Both the position numbers and the translations under genes were made by a program. The notes beneath the pieces are model-generated. The model saw nothing but the letters and a program-made list of their open reading frames with translations. It made no database searches and was not told the origin of the DNA. DNA of 33,783 bases from Levilactobacillus angrenensis. GTDB taxonomy: Bacteria > Bacillota > Bacilli > Lactobacillales > Lactobacillaceae. How positions within the stretch are numbered: the first letter of the stretch is position 1; each line of letters opens with the position of its first letter. Shown in pieces: positions 25,082-31,998 of the stretch. The stretch covers positions 1 to 33,783 of the forward strand of contig NZ_RHOB01000025.1 in the NCBI RefSeq assembly GCF_003946085.1, in the 5' to 3' direction.

Positions 25082-25111
25082 AAGGACTATCTCATGAAAA
25101 GGATAGTCCTT
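25082..25111 (-). terminator. Terminator of the secreted-protein gene
   Basis: AAGGACTATC and GATAGTCCTT form a perfect 10-bp stem, followed on the minus strand by a T-rich tract. It may act in both directions. Confidence 0.82.
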
Positions 25112-25117
25112 ATGTGT

Positions 25118-26143
25118 TTATTGTTGTAAGGCGTTGATGTACTTTTGCGCAGCAGTTGCATTAACGTATGAGTCGGAATTTCCTCGCAGTTTGTTTACAT
25201 AGGATTCAGCGATGTCGCCTAAATCTACGTAAAAGTTCTTCGAGCCAACTTTTACAGTCATGCGATAGCCACCGGCGTCTAAGTTGTAGTTATCGTAAGA
25301 TTGGAACACGTGTCCTAGAGATACTTTGAGACGGTATTGATGGGTCTTACCGACCCGAACCTTTTTCGTGCCAAACCCTTTCAATGGCTTAGCTAGATAG
25401 TAAGTGTAGTTGGAAGAACCACGAGTAAACCTTTTGATCTTAACAGATTGAGAATATTTATTATAGTTGACCTTACCAGATTTCGTTTGGTAGTTGGAGT
25501 AGTAGTTTAAATATTTATCAGCAGTTATTGTGATAAACGGGTTCCCACTCCTATCCGCATCAAAGTAGGACTGCAAATTTTTGCTGGATAAGTCGGGAAG
25601 ATTTTGTACACCATTATGTGAGAATGCTGTAGACTTTTTATAAGTCTTTGTTTTATTCTTAGAATTCAACACGAAATTGACTTTAGGCGATGTCTTTCCT
25701 AGCTTTTTAAAAACATAGCCCTGATTGCGTTTGCTTAAGTTTTCAACGTTAATACTAAAATGACTGGCGTAGTTAGGGTTAAGAGTATATTTGCTTCCTC
25801 GAATGACAGACCCCTTTGGCAAAGTTACAGTTTTACTGCCGCCTGTGGATACAACAGTGGCTTGTGATAATTTGTAGGTATTGAGGTTAGAATCCAGAGT
25901 GTTAGGAATCGAGCCATTATCACTATTTTGCATTAGAGCGATTAAGTTTTTGACCCCAACCTTGTCTAACTCACGGTCTACTAACTTATTGGTTTTGGTT
26001 AATTTTTCTTCCTTTTTTTGTAAAGTTGTCAAAGTCTTCTTGGTACTTTTACTCATAGCACTGGCATTAGTAGTAGCTAGGCCTCCAGCGATAGCACCCA
26101 GTAGCATGAGTAGTGTAGCTCCCTTAACTCCGATTATTTTCAA
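25118..26143 (-). CDS. Putative secreted protein of unknown function
   Basis: A 341-residue protein with a signal peptide (MKIIGVKGATLLMLLGAIAG, likely cleaved after ATTNASA). The mature part is rich in Lys, Tyr, Ser and Asn, has no Cys, and ends without an LPxTG or other anchor. A helical, Lys-rich segment (KKTLTTLQKKEEKLTKTNKL) opens the mature protein; the rest looks beta-rich. The start is TTG at 26143, decided by GGGAGG 8 bases upstream. A TATACT -10 (minus strand, 26192-26197) is a weak promoter candidate. Its AT-rich base use differs from the GC-richer core genes around it, suggesting transfer. I do not recognise a family. Confidence 0.78.
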   Translation of the reverse strand: MKIIGVKGATLLMLLGAIAGGLATTNASAMSKSTKKTLTTLQKKEEKLTKTNKLVDRELDKVGVKNLIALMQNSDNGSIPNTLDSNLNTYKLSQATVVSTGGSKTVTLPKGSVIRGSKYTLNPNYASHFSINVENLSKRNQGYVFKKLGKTSPKVNFVLNSKNKTKTYKKSTAFSHNGVQNLPDLSSKNLQSYFDADRSGNPFITITADKYLNYYSNYQTKSGKVNYNKYSQSVKIKRFTRGSSNYTYYLAKPLKGFGTKKVRVGKTHQYRLKVSLGHVFQSYDNYNLDAGGYRMTVKVGSKNFYVDLGDIAESYVNKLRGNSDSYVNATAAQKYINALQQ

Positions 26144-26235
26144 TTGAATTACCTCCCAATTATGTTCCTACCATCCTTGTTAGTATACCCCAGTTTATGA
26201 AGCCTTAAAAATCAGCGGATTAATAATTTGCAACG

Positions 26236-26454
26236 CTAGTCATTAGAAGTAAGCTCCTTGTGACCAGTTACTGCTTCCATACCTTCACGGGTAACTACTA
26301 ACTGTCGCCCAAATAGGCGTACAGTGCCTTCTGGAAAGCGTTCAGGGCGTGCTCTTAATGCCGAACGAACGTAATCCGGGGCCTTTCCCCAACGTGCAGC
26401 AGCGTCTTTAGCGCTCATGATTTCAGGGTCGTTTAGGTTGATGTGTTCTGCCAT
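26236..26454 (-). CDS. Small excisionase/HTH-like DNA-binding protein
   Basis: A 72-residue protein. The start is ATG 26454, 6 bases after GAGGTG; a GTG at 26463 would overlap that ribosome binding site. The stretch MSAKDAAARWGKAPDYVRSA, then a turn and RLFGRQLVVTREGMEAVTG, has the shape of winged-helix/excisionase-type HTH proteins common on phages and plasmids. It is coupled to the 33-residue ORF upstream, whose stop codon lies within its ribosome binding site. Family placement is by pattern only. Confidence 0.65.
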   Translation of the reverse strand: MAEHINLNDPEIMSAKDAAARWGKAPDYVRSALRARPERFPEGTVRLFGRQLVVTREGMEAVTGHKELTSND

Positions 26455-26464
26455 TTCTATCACC

Positions 26465-26566
26465 TCACAGTAATTTGAATAGACGGAGAAGACTGAGAAT
26501 TAGAGATAATGAACTGACAGCGATAGCTACATAAAGCAATTTAGTTATTTTCTTACTCATATTCAT
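26465..26566 (-). CDS. Micro-ORF, 33-residue putative single-span membrane peptide
   Basis: It reads MNMSKKITKLLYVAI and continues as one hydrophobic helix (VSSLSLILSLLRLF), ending KLL. A basic N-terminus, one membrane span and a basic tail are typical of small toxins or membrane regulators. Start ATG 26566, or the second ATG at 26560, has only a weak GGCGG-like site. The stop overlaps the ribosome binding site of the next gene, so the two are likely coupled. Function is unknown. Confidence 0.45.
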   Translation of the reverse strand: MNMSKKITKLLYVAIAVSSLSLILSLLRLFKLL

Positions 26567-26577
26567 TAAAGCCGCCG

Positions 26578-26586
26578 TGTTATAAT
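26578..26586 (+). promoter_or_regulatory. Possible plus-strand extended -10 promoter, antisense to the micro-ORFs
   Basis: TGTTATAAT fits an extended -10. A transcript from it would begin with the GTAAGGG/CCCTTAC hairpin (26600-26620) and run antisense to the 43-residue ORF. A hydrophobic plus-strand reading frame from about 26638 would lie on it but has no good ribosome binding site. Confidence 0.35.
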
Positions 26587-26616
26587 TGGAGTACAACAAG
26601 TAAGGGTTTTTCGCCC

Positions 26617-26748
26617 TTACCATGTTACTTGTGTGGAATGAGAACTTCGATGATCACTGTAATGCTCTGTATGATGTTGATAACTAGTAGGATGGCTATC
26701 AACATCAGCATTACGTTCGTCGGGGTTCTTTTCCTTTCGATGTTTCAT
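26617..26748 (-). CDS. Micro-ORF, 43-residue His-rich hydrophilic peptide
   Basis: It begins MKHRKEKNPDERNADVD and continues with many His and Ser (HPTSYQHHTEHYSDHRSSH), ending VTW. There is no membrane segment. The start has only a moderate purine-rich site (AAGGAAGCAGG). A TATAAT lies 33 to 38 bases upstream on the minus strand (26781-26786) without a clear -35. A GTAAGGG/CCCTTAC hairpin overlaps its stop. It may be a real small gene or chance; the His-rich composition might bind metal, which is speculation. Confidence 0.35.
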   Translation of the reverse strand: MKHRKEKNPDERNADVDSHPTSYQHHTEHYSDHRSSHSTQVTW

Positions 26749-26953
26749 TCTTTTACCTGCTTCCTTGATATATCTATTATAATGTACCCATGTGTGTACA
26801 CGGATAAGTGTAAAACGAATTTTTTTGAAAAGTTTCAGTGATTATATATGGTTGTCCGCGATTTGATAAATACGTAAAATTTCCTCGCATTGGTTAAGGC
26901 TTTTTTGTTCACAGTCATAGCTTGGATTATAGCGAGCAAAGTGTGCTGACACG

Positions 26954-26991
26954 AAAATGGTGTTGATAGATTCAGGTATCAACACCATTTT
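26954..26991. terminator. Perfect 15-bp hairpin, probable bidirectional terminator
   Basis: AAAATGGTGTTGATA at 26954-26968 and TATCAACACCATTTT at 26977-26991 pair perfectly around an 8-nt loop. Terminal A/T runs fit termination in either direction, for instance of the lipoprotein gene on the minus strand. A 61-codon minus-strand frame runs through it and is probably not a gene. Confidence 0.6.
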
Positions 26992-27048
26992 AATCGGATA
27001 GGCTCTTTCAATAACGTATGATCCCAATCGCTTGGGCCAGCCGATTTC

Positions 27049-27579
27049 TTACTTAATGCCCAGTTGGTACTGCATTTGGATTTCCCCAGATGACTTCATT
27101 GAGTCGGGCGTGGAGGCGAGGGCTTCTTTTTCCGACATGCCATGGTCTATCTTGTAGGCGACCGGCGACTCACCATATTTATTGATGAACCCAGTCAGTG
27201 TGTGTGGGTCAGTGTTCACCGATGATTGGGAGTGACTGCTGGGCTGTTGAGAGCTTGACGACCGCGTGGTGGGCTGGCTGTGCGTTGTCGCAGTTGTATG
27301 CCGGTGCCGCGCAGTGGTTGGCGCACTCGTAGCTCGGCGAACGGTTGAGGTGCTTTGCGCAACTGAGGATTGGGCTTTTGCCGCGGAACTAGAGTGGGCG
27401 GCTGGGCTCTTTTGGTGCTTGGTCTTCTGGTGCGTCGAGGTGGGGTGCTTCTTAGCAACCAGGTTACTAGAAGATTTGGAACTCGCTGACGATGCTGTTC
27501 TTTGGTGATTACCGCAAGCACTCAACGTAGTTAGGGCAAGGGTTGTGGCAATTAGTGTTGTAACAAAGGTCTTTTTCAA
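27049..27579 (-). CDS. Putative lipoprotein with Ser/Thr-rich stalk and small C-terminal domain
   Basis: A 176-residue protein. Its N-terminus (MKKTFVTTLIATTLALTTLSACG) is a lipoprotein signal peptide with lipobox LSAC, lipid-modified at Cys22. Residues 25-125 are a Ser/Thr/Gln/Ala/His-rich, probably extended and surface-spanning stalk. The last 50 residues (GFINKYGESPVAYKIDHGMS and on) look like a small folded domain. The start is TTG at 27579 with GGAGG 7 bases upstream. The stalk is strongly repetitive in composition, and the gene lies at the edge of the AT-rich accessory stretch. Function is unknown. Confidence 0.8.
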   Translation of the reverse strand: MKKTFVTTLIATTLALTTLSACGNHQRTASSASSKSSSNLVAKKHPTSTHQKTKHQKSPAAHSSSAAKAQSSVAQSTSTVRRATSAPTTARHRHTTATTHSQPTTRSSSSQQPSSHSQSSVNTDPHTLTGFINKYGESPVAYKIDHGMSEKEALASTPDSMKSSGEIQMQYQLGIK

Positions 27580-27591
27580 GTTGACTCCTCC

Positions 27592-27850
27592 GAATAGATG
27601 CAGACTTTAATCATTTCCCTGATTACTAGAGTACCGCAAAGCGAGGGAACTTGTACATCCCAGAACTGAATTAAAGATGATGTTGTAAATGATTCCGACC
27701 GTCTTTGCCATCCATTGCCCCCCAAACATGACAAACAGATAACATTTTCACCACGCAATCGTTTTCATCGAAAATAGGACTTCAAAAAGCCTTAAGAGAA
27801 GCGTAAGATTGGAAATTAAATCGACGACTGCGAAAATTCGCAAACAAAAT
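27592..27850. other. Divergent intergenic region, no recognised feature
   Basis: Spacer between the lipoprotein gene (minus) and the MATE gene (plus). I see no convincing ORF, known RNA motif or strong repeat. A 60-codon minus frame here has no ribosome binding site. Confidence 0.4.
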
Positions 27851-27852
27851 TG

Positions 27853-27881
27853 GTGACAAGTGCCGATGAACGCGTTATAGT
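27853..27881 (+). promoter_or_regulatory. Promoter of the MATE exporter gene
   Basis: GTGACA at 27853-27858, 17-bp spacer and TATAGT at 27876-27881, about 52 bases before the start codon. Confidence 0.7.
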
Positions 27882-27932
27882 AGTTGTCTTGTGTCATTTT
27901 GAGTGACCAAAAATTCTGAAGGAGGTCGGCAT

Positions 27933-29381
27933 ATGAGCGACTTAACCAAGGGCAATTCCCTTAAACTTATTTTCTTTTTCACGATTCCATTATTGATTGG
28001 TAATTTATTCCAGCAATTATATAACGTCTCTGATACAGTCGTTGTGGGACAAACCCTTGGTGTCAAAGCGCTGGCCGCAGTCGGGGCTACGGGTTCGATC
28101 AACTTCTTAATTATTGGGTTTGCCCAAGGGCTGACGGCGGGGCTAGCCATCATCACGGCTACCCGGTTCGGCGCCCGTGACTACAAAGGGGTGCGGCGGT
28201 CATTTGCCGCGAGCATTATCATTTCAATCTTAATGACGATCGTATTGACGGTCTTATCACTGACCTTCGTCGATCCTATCTTAAAACTGATGCAAACGCC
28301 CGCTTCAATCTTTGCGAACGCACGTATCTTCATTAGTACGATTTTTGCCGGGATCTTTGCGTCGATGGCCTTTAATCTGCTGTCCAACATCATCCGGGCG
28401 CTCGGTGATTCCCGCACGCCACTGATTTTTCTGGTCATCGGGACCGTCGTCAACGTTATCCTCGAATTATTATTCATCCTGGTCTTCCACATGGGCGTTG
28501 CCGGTGCTGGTTGGGCGACGGTGATTTCCCAAGTTGTGGCCTCACTGTTGTGTGTGGGCTACATTGCCCGCTCCATTCCGTTGCTGCACATCTCGCGAGA
28601 AGATTTCAAATTTGGCTTCGACGAGCTGTGGCAACATTTCTCCACGGGGATGCCAATGGGCTTCCAGCTGTCCATCATCGCGATTGGGACGATGGTTATG
28701 CAAGCGGCCTTGAATTCCTTGGGGACGGACTCCGTGGCAGCTTCCACGGCGGCTTCTAAGGTCGATCAACTGTGTTCACTGCCGATGTCTTCCTTCGGGG
28801 TGACGATGGCAACCTTTGCAGCGCAAAACTTTGGGGCCGGTAAGTACGGTCGGATCATGGAAGGGGTCAAGAAGACCCTCTGGTTATCCGGGAGTTTCGC
28901 GGTCTTTGCGGGTGGTTTGGTCATCTTCTTCGGTAAGCCAATCGTCACGCTGATCATTGGGACGGCGGACGAACACGTCATTCAATTATCCCAGACCTAC
29001 TTCAATATCATTGGGAGCACCTACCTTTTGTTAAGTGTCCTGTTTATCATTCGGAACACCCTTCAAGGCTTGGGCCGGCGGGTACTGCCGACCTTGGCTG
29101 GCGTCGGCGAATTGACCATGCGGGTCTTCGCGGCACTGTTCATGGTCGAAGCGTTGGGTTATGCTGGTGCTGTTTCGGCCGAACCGTTGGCCTGGTTGGG
29201 TTCTTGTGCTATCCTGGTGCCATCTTGGATTCGAGCCGTCAAGCAACTGCGGAACTTACAGCGCGCTGAAGAAGTCGCTGCTGGTGAAGATCCAGAAGCG
29301 TTGGCGTCAGCTGCCGATGAAATGGCATCGATTAAATCGGTTTCAGCGTCTCCAAAATTAGAGTCCGCTGGTAAAGCATGA
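27933..29381 (+). CDS. MATE family multidrug/metabolite efflux transporter
   Basis: A 482-residue membrane protein with about 12 hydrophobic helices in two homologous halves. The MATE signature regions are near helix 1 (IPLLIGNLFQQLYNVSDTVVVGQ) and in the repeated half (GMPMGFQLSIIAIGTMVMQ...SLGTDSVAA). These proteins export cationic drugs or metabolites with Na+ or H+. The start is ATG 27933 after GGAGG at 27921-27925; an upstream in-frame start at 27903 lies before that site. A hydrophilic C-terminal tail of about 40 residues follows the last helix. It is monocistronic, with its own promoter and terminator. Substrate is not predictable. Confidence 0.93.
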   Translation: MSDLTKGNSLKLIFFFTIPLLIGNLFQQLYNVSDTVVVGQTLGVKALAAVGATGSINFLIIGFAQGLTAGLAIITATRFGARDYKGVRRSFAASIIISILMTIVLTVLSLTFVDPILKLMQTPASIFANARIFISTIFAGIFASMAFNLLSNIIRALGDSRTPLIFLVIGTVVNVILELLFILVFHMGVAGAGWATVISQVVASLLCVGYIARSIPLLHISREDFKFGFDELWQHFSTGMPMGFQLSIIAIGTMVMQAALNSLGTDSVAASTAASKVDQLCSLPMSSFGVTMATFAAQNFGAGKYGRIMEGVKKTLWLSGSFAVFAGGLVIFFGKPIVTLIIGTADEHVIQLSQTYFNIIGSTYLLLSVLFIIRNTLQGLGRRVLPTLAGVGELTMRVFAALFMVEALGYAGAVSAEPLAWLGSCAILVPSWIRAVKQLRNLQRAEEVAAGEDPEALASAADEMASIKSVSASPKLESAGKA

Positions 29382-29388
29382 TAAACTA

Positions 29389-29419
29389 GGGTGTGGTCAG
29401 CGATGGCCGCACCTTTTTT
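29389..29419 (+). terminator. Terminator of the MATE gene
   Basis: GGGTGTGGTC pairs with GGCCGCACC (G-U pairs) and is followed by six T residues. Confidence 0.88.
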
Positions 29420-29459
29420 CTTTAAAAAATTGAATTGCAGACTAAGGAGACCAGTCTAA

Positions 29460-30071
29460 ATGAAAAACTTTATTTTTGATATTGATGGGACCCTCTTAGA
29501 CACCGAAGCGATGTACATGAAGTCCCTCCAAGCCGTTTTGCACGACCGCGGCATTGACCGGGAATACGCGGAATTGGCGAAAACGTTTGGCATTCCCAGC
29601 CGCGACGCTTTGATTCGTTTGAAGCTGGCAGATGTCGATGATATTTTGGCAGAGTGGGGGCCCCGCACCCAGGCGTACCGGGATACCGTTGCGGTTTACG
29701 CCGGTGTGAAGCAGGCGCTGGCTGATTTGAAAGCCGCCGGAGCGGGATTAGCGATTATGACCTCCAAGCAGCGGTATGAGTACGATCGGGATGTCGTCAG
29801 CGCGGGCCTCGACAGTTACTTTAGCCAAGCCGTCGTTGCCGAAGACATTGCGCACGGTAAACCAGCACCGGATGGCATTTTACTTGCGATGCAGCGGCTG
29901 GGTGCGCAGCCTGAAAATACCGTGTACGTGGGGGATACGGTCTACGATGCCGACGCTTCTGCCGCCGCGCACGTGACCTTTGGCTTCGCGGCTTGGAACG
30001 GTAGGACACCGACGGATTTCAAGCCAGACGTGAGCTTCATCACGCCCAGTGCGATGCTAGAATTACTGTAA
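29460..30071 (+). CDS. HAD-superfamily phosphatase (phosphoglycolate phosphatase/beta-phosphoglucomutase type)
   Basis: A 203-residue cytoplasmic hydrolase. Motif I is FDIDGTLLDTE (nucleophile Asp7, acid/base Asp9), motif II MTSK, motif III the Lys in HGKPAPDG, and motif IV GDTVYDADA. A helical cap lies between motifs I and II (about residues 15-75), as in subfamily IA. Start ATG 29460 follows AAGGAG. Substrates of such enzymes are small phosphorylated metabolites; the specific one cannot be read. It lies in the same direction as MATE and the PTS genes but is bounded by terminators. Confidence 0.9.
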   Translation: MKNFIFDIDGTLLDTEAMYMKSLQAVLHDRGIDREYAELAKTFGIPSRDALIRLKLADVDDILAEWGPRTQAYRDTVAVYAGVKQALADLKAAGAGLAIMTSKQRYEYDRDVVSAGLDSYFSQAVVAEDIAHGKPAPDGILLAMQRLGAQPENTVYVGDTVYDADASAAAHVTFGFAAWNGRTPTDFKPDVSFITPSAMLELL

Positions 30072-30075
30072 GTTG

Positions 30076-30124
30076 CCAGCTTGGGGGACCGTTTTTACGG
30101 AGCGCTAGCTGGAACCGCTTTTTT
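30076..30124 (+). terminator. Terminator of the HAD phosphatase gene
   Basis: CCAGCT at 30076-30081 pairs with AGCTGG at 30107-30112, enclosing a CCG/CGG hairpin, and a T run follows at 30119-30124. Confidence 0.65.
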
Positions 30125-30190
30125 ATGCTATATTAAATGCAGACGCAATTTAGAGTTTAAAATTAGCGGAATTGATGAAGGGGTGGCAGA

Positions 30191-30610
30191 ATGCTCGCCA
30201 TAATCGTCACGAGCCACGGTGATTTTGCCCGCGGTATCTTACAGAGTGCCGAAATGATTTTCGGTAAAACAGCAAAAGTGATGGCTGTGACTTTAGCAGC
30301 CGATGAAAGCGTCGAGGACCTGGCGAACCATTACCAGGCGGCCATCGACGACATGCAACCCGTTACGGAACTCCTGTTTTTAGTCGACTTGTGGGGTGGC
30401 TCACCATTCAACGCCGCCAGTCGCGTCGTGGCACAGCATCCCGACCGTTATGGCCTGGTTGCTGGCCTCAATTTGCCGATGTTGATCGAAGCCTTGTCGA
30501 TTCAAAACCAGACATTGGCCGAGGTCATTCCTCACTTGGAGCGCGCTGCGCAGGGGGGCATTCGGCACTTGGATTTGCAGACGGATACGGGAGATGATGA
30601 CTTACTATGA
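30191..30610 (+). CDS. PTS mannose-family IIA component
   Basis: A 139-residue cytoplasmic IIA protein of the mannose/fructose/sorbose family. The phosphorylated histidine is His9 in IIVTSHGDFARG, which receives phosphate from HPr. The second signature DLWGGSPFNAA is also present. Start ATG 30191 follows GGGGTGG. It is the first gene of a IIA-IIB-IIC-IID cluster; its stop overlaps the IIB start by 4 bases. No regulator is adjacent, and I found no confident promoter in the 66 bases upstream. Confidence 0.92.
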   Translation: MLAIIVTSHGDFARGILQSAEMIFGKTAKVMAVTLAADESVEDLANHYQAAIDDMQPVTELLFLVDLWGGSPFNAASRVVAQHPDRYGLVAGLNLPMLIEALSIQNQTLAEVIPHLERAAQGGIRHLDLQTDTGDDDLL

Positions 30611-31110
30611 CGATGACAATCAAATTAGCCCGGGTCGACAACCGGCTGTTGCACGGCCAGATTGCGACGGTGTGGACGAAGACGGTCCAGCCCAATCGCA
30701 TTCTAGTCGTCTCGGATGCCGTGGCCCAAGACCATTTACGCAAGGTCTTGATCACCCAGGCGGCACCGGCCGAAGCCAAGGCTAACGTGATTATGCTGGC
30801 AAAGATGGCACAGATTTATCAAGATGCCCGGTTTGACGGGTTTCAACCAATTATCTTAACGGAAACGCTGGCGGAAATGGCGGCGTTAGCCAAACAAGGT
30901 GTTGATTTGACTGCAACGGGCGTTAACGTCGGTAATCTGGCGTACACCGCTGGCAAAGTGATGCTCACGCCCAGTGTTGCCGCGGATGCCGCAGATGTGG
31001 CGGCGGCTAAACAACTCGAAGCGGCCGGCGTCGACGTCTACGCGCAGACCGTACCAACGGATCGCAAACAAGCATTTTTAAAGTTAGCAGCTAAAAAGGG
31101 TTTGTCGTAA
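30607..31110 (+). CDS. PTS mannose/fructose/sorbose-family IIB component
   Basis: A 167-residue cytoplasmic IIB protein with the active-site motif RVDNRLLHGQ; His16 is the phosphorylated residue, as is usual in this family (a His, not a Cys). The start is ATG 30607, overlapping the IIA stop, with GGGAGATG upstream. It passes phosphate from IIA to the sugar brought in by IIC and IID. A terminator follows its stop codon, inside the operon. Confidence 0.93.
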   Translation: MTMTIKLARVDNRLLHGQIATVWTKTVQPNRILVVSDAVAQDHLRKVLITQAAPAEAKANVIMLAKMAQIYQDARFDGFQPIILTETLAEMAALAKQGVDLTATGVNVGNLAYTAGKVMLTPSVAADAADVAAAKQLEAAGVDVYAQTVPTDRKQAFLKLAAKKGLS

Positions 31111-31152
31111 CACCTCACTCGGTGGTCACCCCCACCTGAGCGGGGTGTTTTT
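31109..31152 (+). terminator. Terminator or attenuator between PTS IIB and IIC
   Basis: AACACCTCACTC 31109-31120 pairs with GAGCGGGGTGTT 31138-31149 and encloses a second GGTGG/CCACC stem, followed by T residues to 31152. It lies between genes of one transport complex, so it probably reduces rather than blocks expression of the membrane genes. Confidence 0.8.
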
Positions 31153-31191
31153 GCGGTGAATCACATTGATGGGAAAGGGAGTCAGCAACGG

Positions 31192-31986
31192 ATGAGCATC
31201 TGGGGAATTTTACTAATTGCCTTTTTGGCAGGAATTGAGGGGGTCGTCGATGAGTGGGAATTCCATCAACCCATCGTGGCCTGTACCTTGGTCGGCCTGG
31301 CGACGGGCAGCCTTGTGAGTGGTATCGCCCTAGGAGCATCACTGCAGCTGGTGACGCTGGGGTGGATGAACATTGGTGCAGCTGTGGCGCCTGATCCAGC
31401 CCTAGCCGCTGTTGTGGCTGCTTGGTGGGTCAGTGGCCCAGCCCATTTACCCGTGGCCGCAGGCGTGATTTTAGCCATTCCTCTGGCCTTGATCGGTCAA
31501 GGACTGACGCGGGGCTTACGCCACCTGATCATTCCGTTGGTGGCTCAGGCCGATGTGGCCGCCGCTGTGGGAAATTTACGGAAAATCGACTGGCTACACC
31601 GCAGTAGTGTGGTTCTGCAAGGACTGCGGGTCATGATTCCGACGGCAGTATTGATGGCGTTACCGGCATCGTGGATTCAACTCAGTTTTCACACGTTACC
31701 GACCACGATTCGCGGTGGTCTGCACGTGGCGGCTGGGCTGCTGGTCATCGTCAGCTTTGCCATTGTCATCAATATGATGGCAACGCGCCAACTGTGGCCA
31801 TTTTTCTGCATTGGCTTTGCGCTGGGAACGGACAGTCATCTCAGCCTGGTAGCGTTAGGCCTGATTGGCGTGGGTTTAGCCATTTTGTACCTGCGTTTAC
31901 AGGCGCCTCACGACTCGCAATCCGGCAATGGGCCGACGCCACCGAGTGCTGAGGATGACCTGGACCGTGAATTAGATGATCTTTAG
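31192..31986 (+). CDS. PTS mannose/fructose/sorbose-family IIC component
   Basis: A 264-residue membrane protein, one of the two channel subunits. It opens MSIWGILLIAFLAGIEGVVD and has the conserved GLATGSLVSGIALGASLQL region with TLGWMNIGAAVAPDPALA. About six to eight hydrophobic segments are present, then a charged C-terminal tail. The start is ATG 31192, about 11 bases after AAAGGGAG; a GTG at 31156 lies upstream of that site. IID follows after 12 bases. Sugar specificity is not readable. Confidence 0.9.
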   Translation: MSIWGILLIAFLAGIEGVVDEWEFHQPIVACTLVGLATGSLVSGIALGASLQLVTLGWMNIGAAVAPDPALAAVVAAWWVSGPAHLPVAAGVILAIPLALIGQGLTRGLRHLIIPLVAQADVAAAVGNLRKIDWLHRSSVVLQGLRVMIPTAVLMALPASWIQLSFHTLPTTIRGGLHVAAGLLVIVSFAIVINMMATRQLWPFFCIGFALGTDSHLSLVALGLIGVGLAILYLRLQAPHDSQSGNGPTPPSAEDDLDRELDDL

Positions 31987-31998
31987 GAGGAAGCGTTG

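Noticed and set aside
26629..26841. 70-codon plus-strand hydrophobic frame (ATG near 26638 gives MRTSMITVMLCMM)
   Set aside because: Antisense to the 43-residue ORF, with no good ribosome binding site and an odd Met/Cys-rich composition. The possible plus-strand promoter is noted, but a protein is not claimed.
26842..27027. 61-codon minus-strand frame (begins MGSYVIERAYPIKM)
   Set aside because: It runs through the perfect 15-bp hairpin at 26954-26991, has no ribosome binding site and starts just after the lipoprotein stop. It is more likely non-coding.
27576..27758. 60-codon minus-strand frame upstream of the lipoprotein gene
   Set aside because: No ribosome binding site, no recognisable domain, and it covers the likely promoter/leader of the lipoprotein gene.
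24925..27932. Second att copy of the tRNA-Leu 3' end marking an intact prophage or island
   Set aside because: No repeat of the tRNA end (TTGGCCGCA region) was found and no integrase is present, so only a remnant is proposed.
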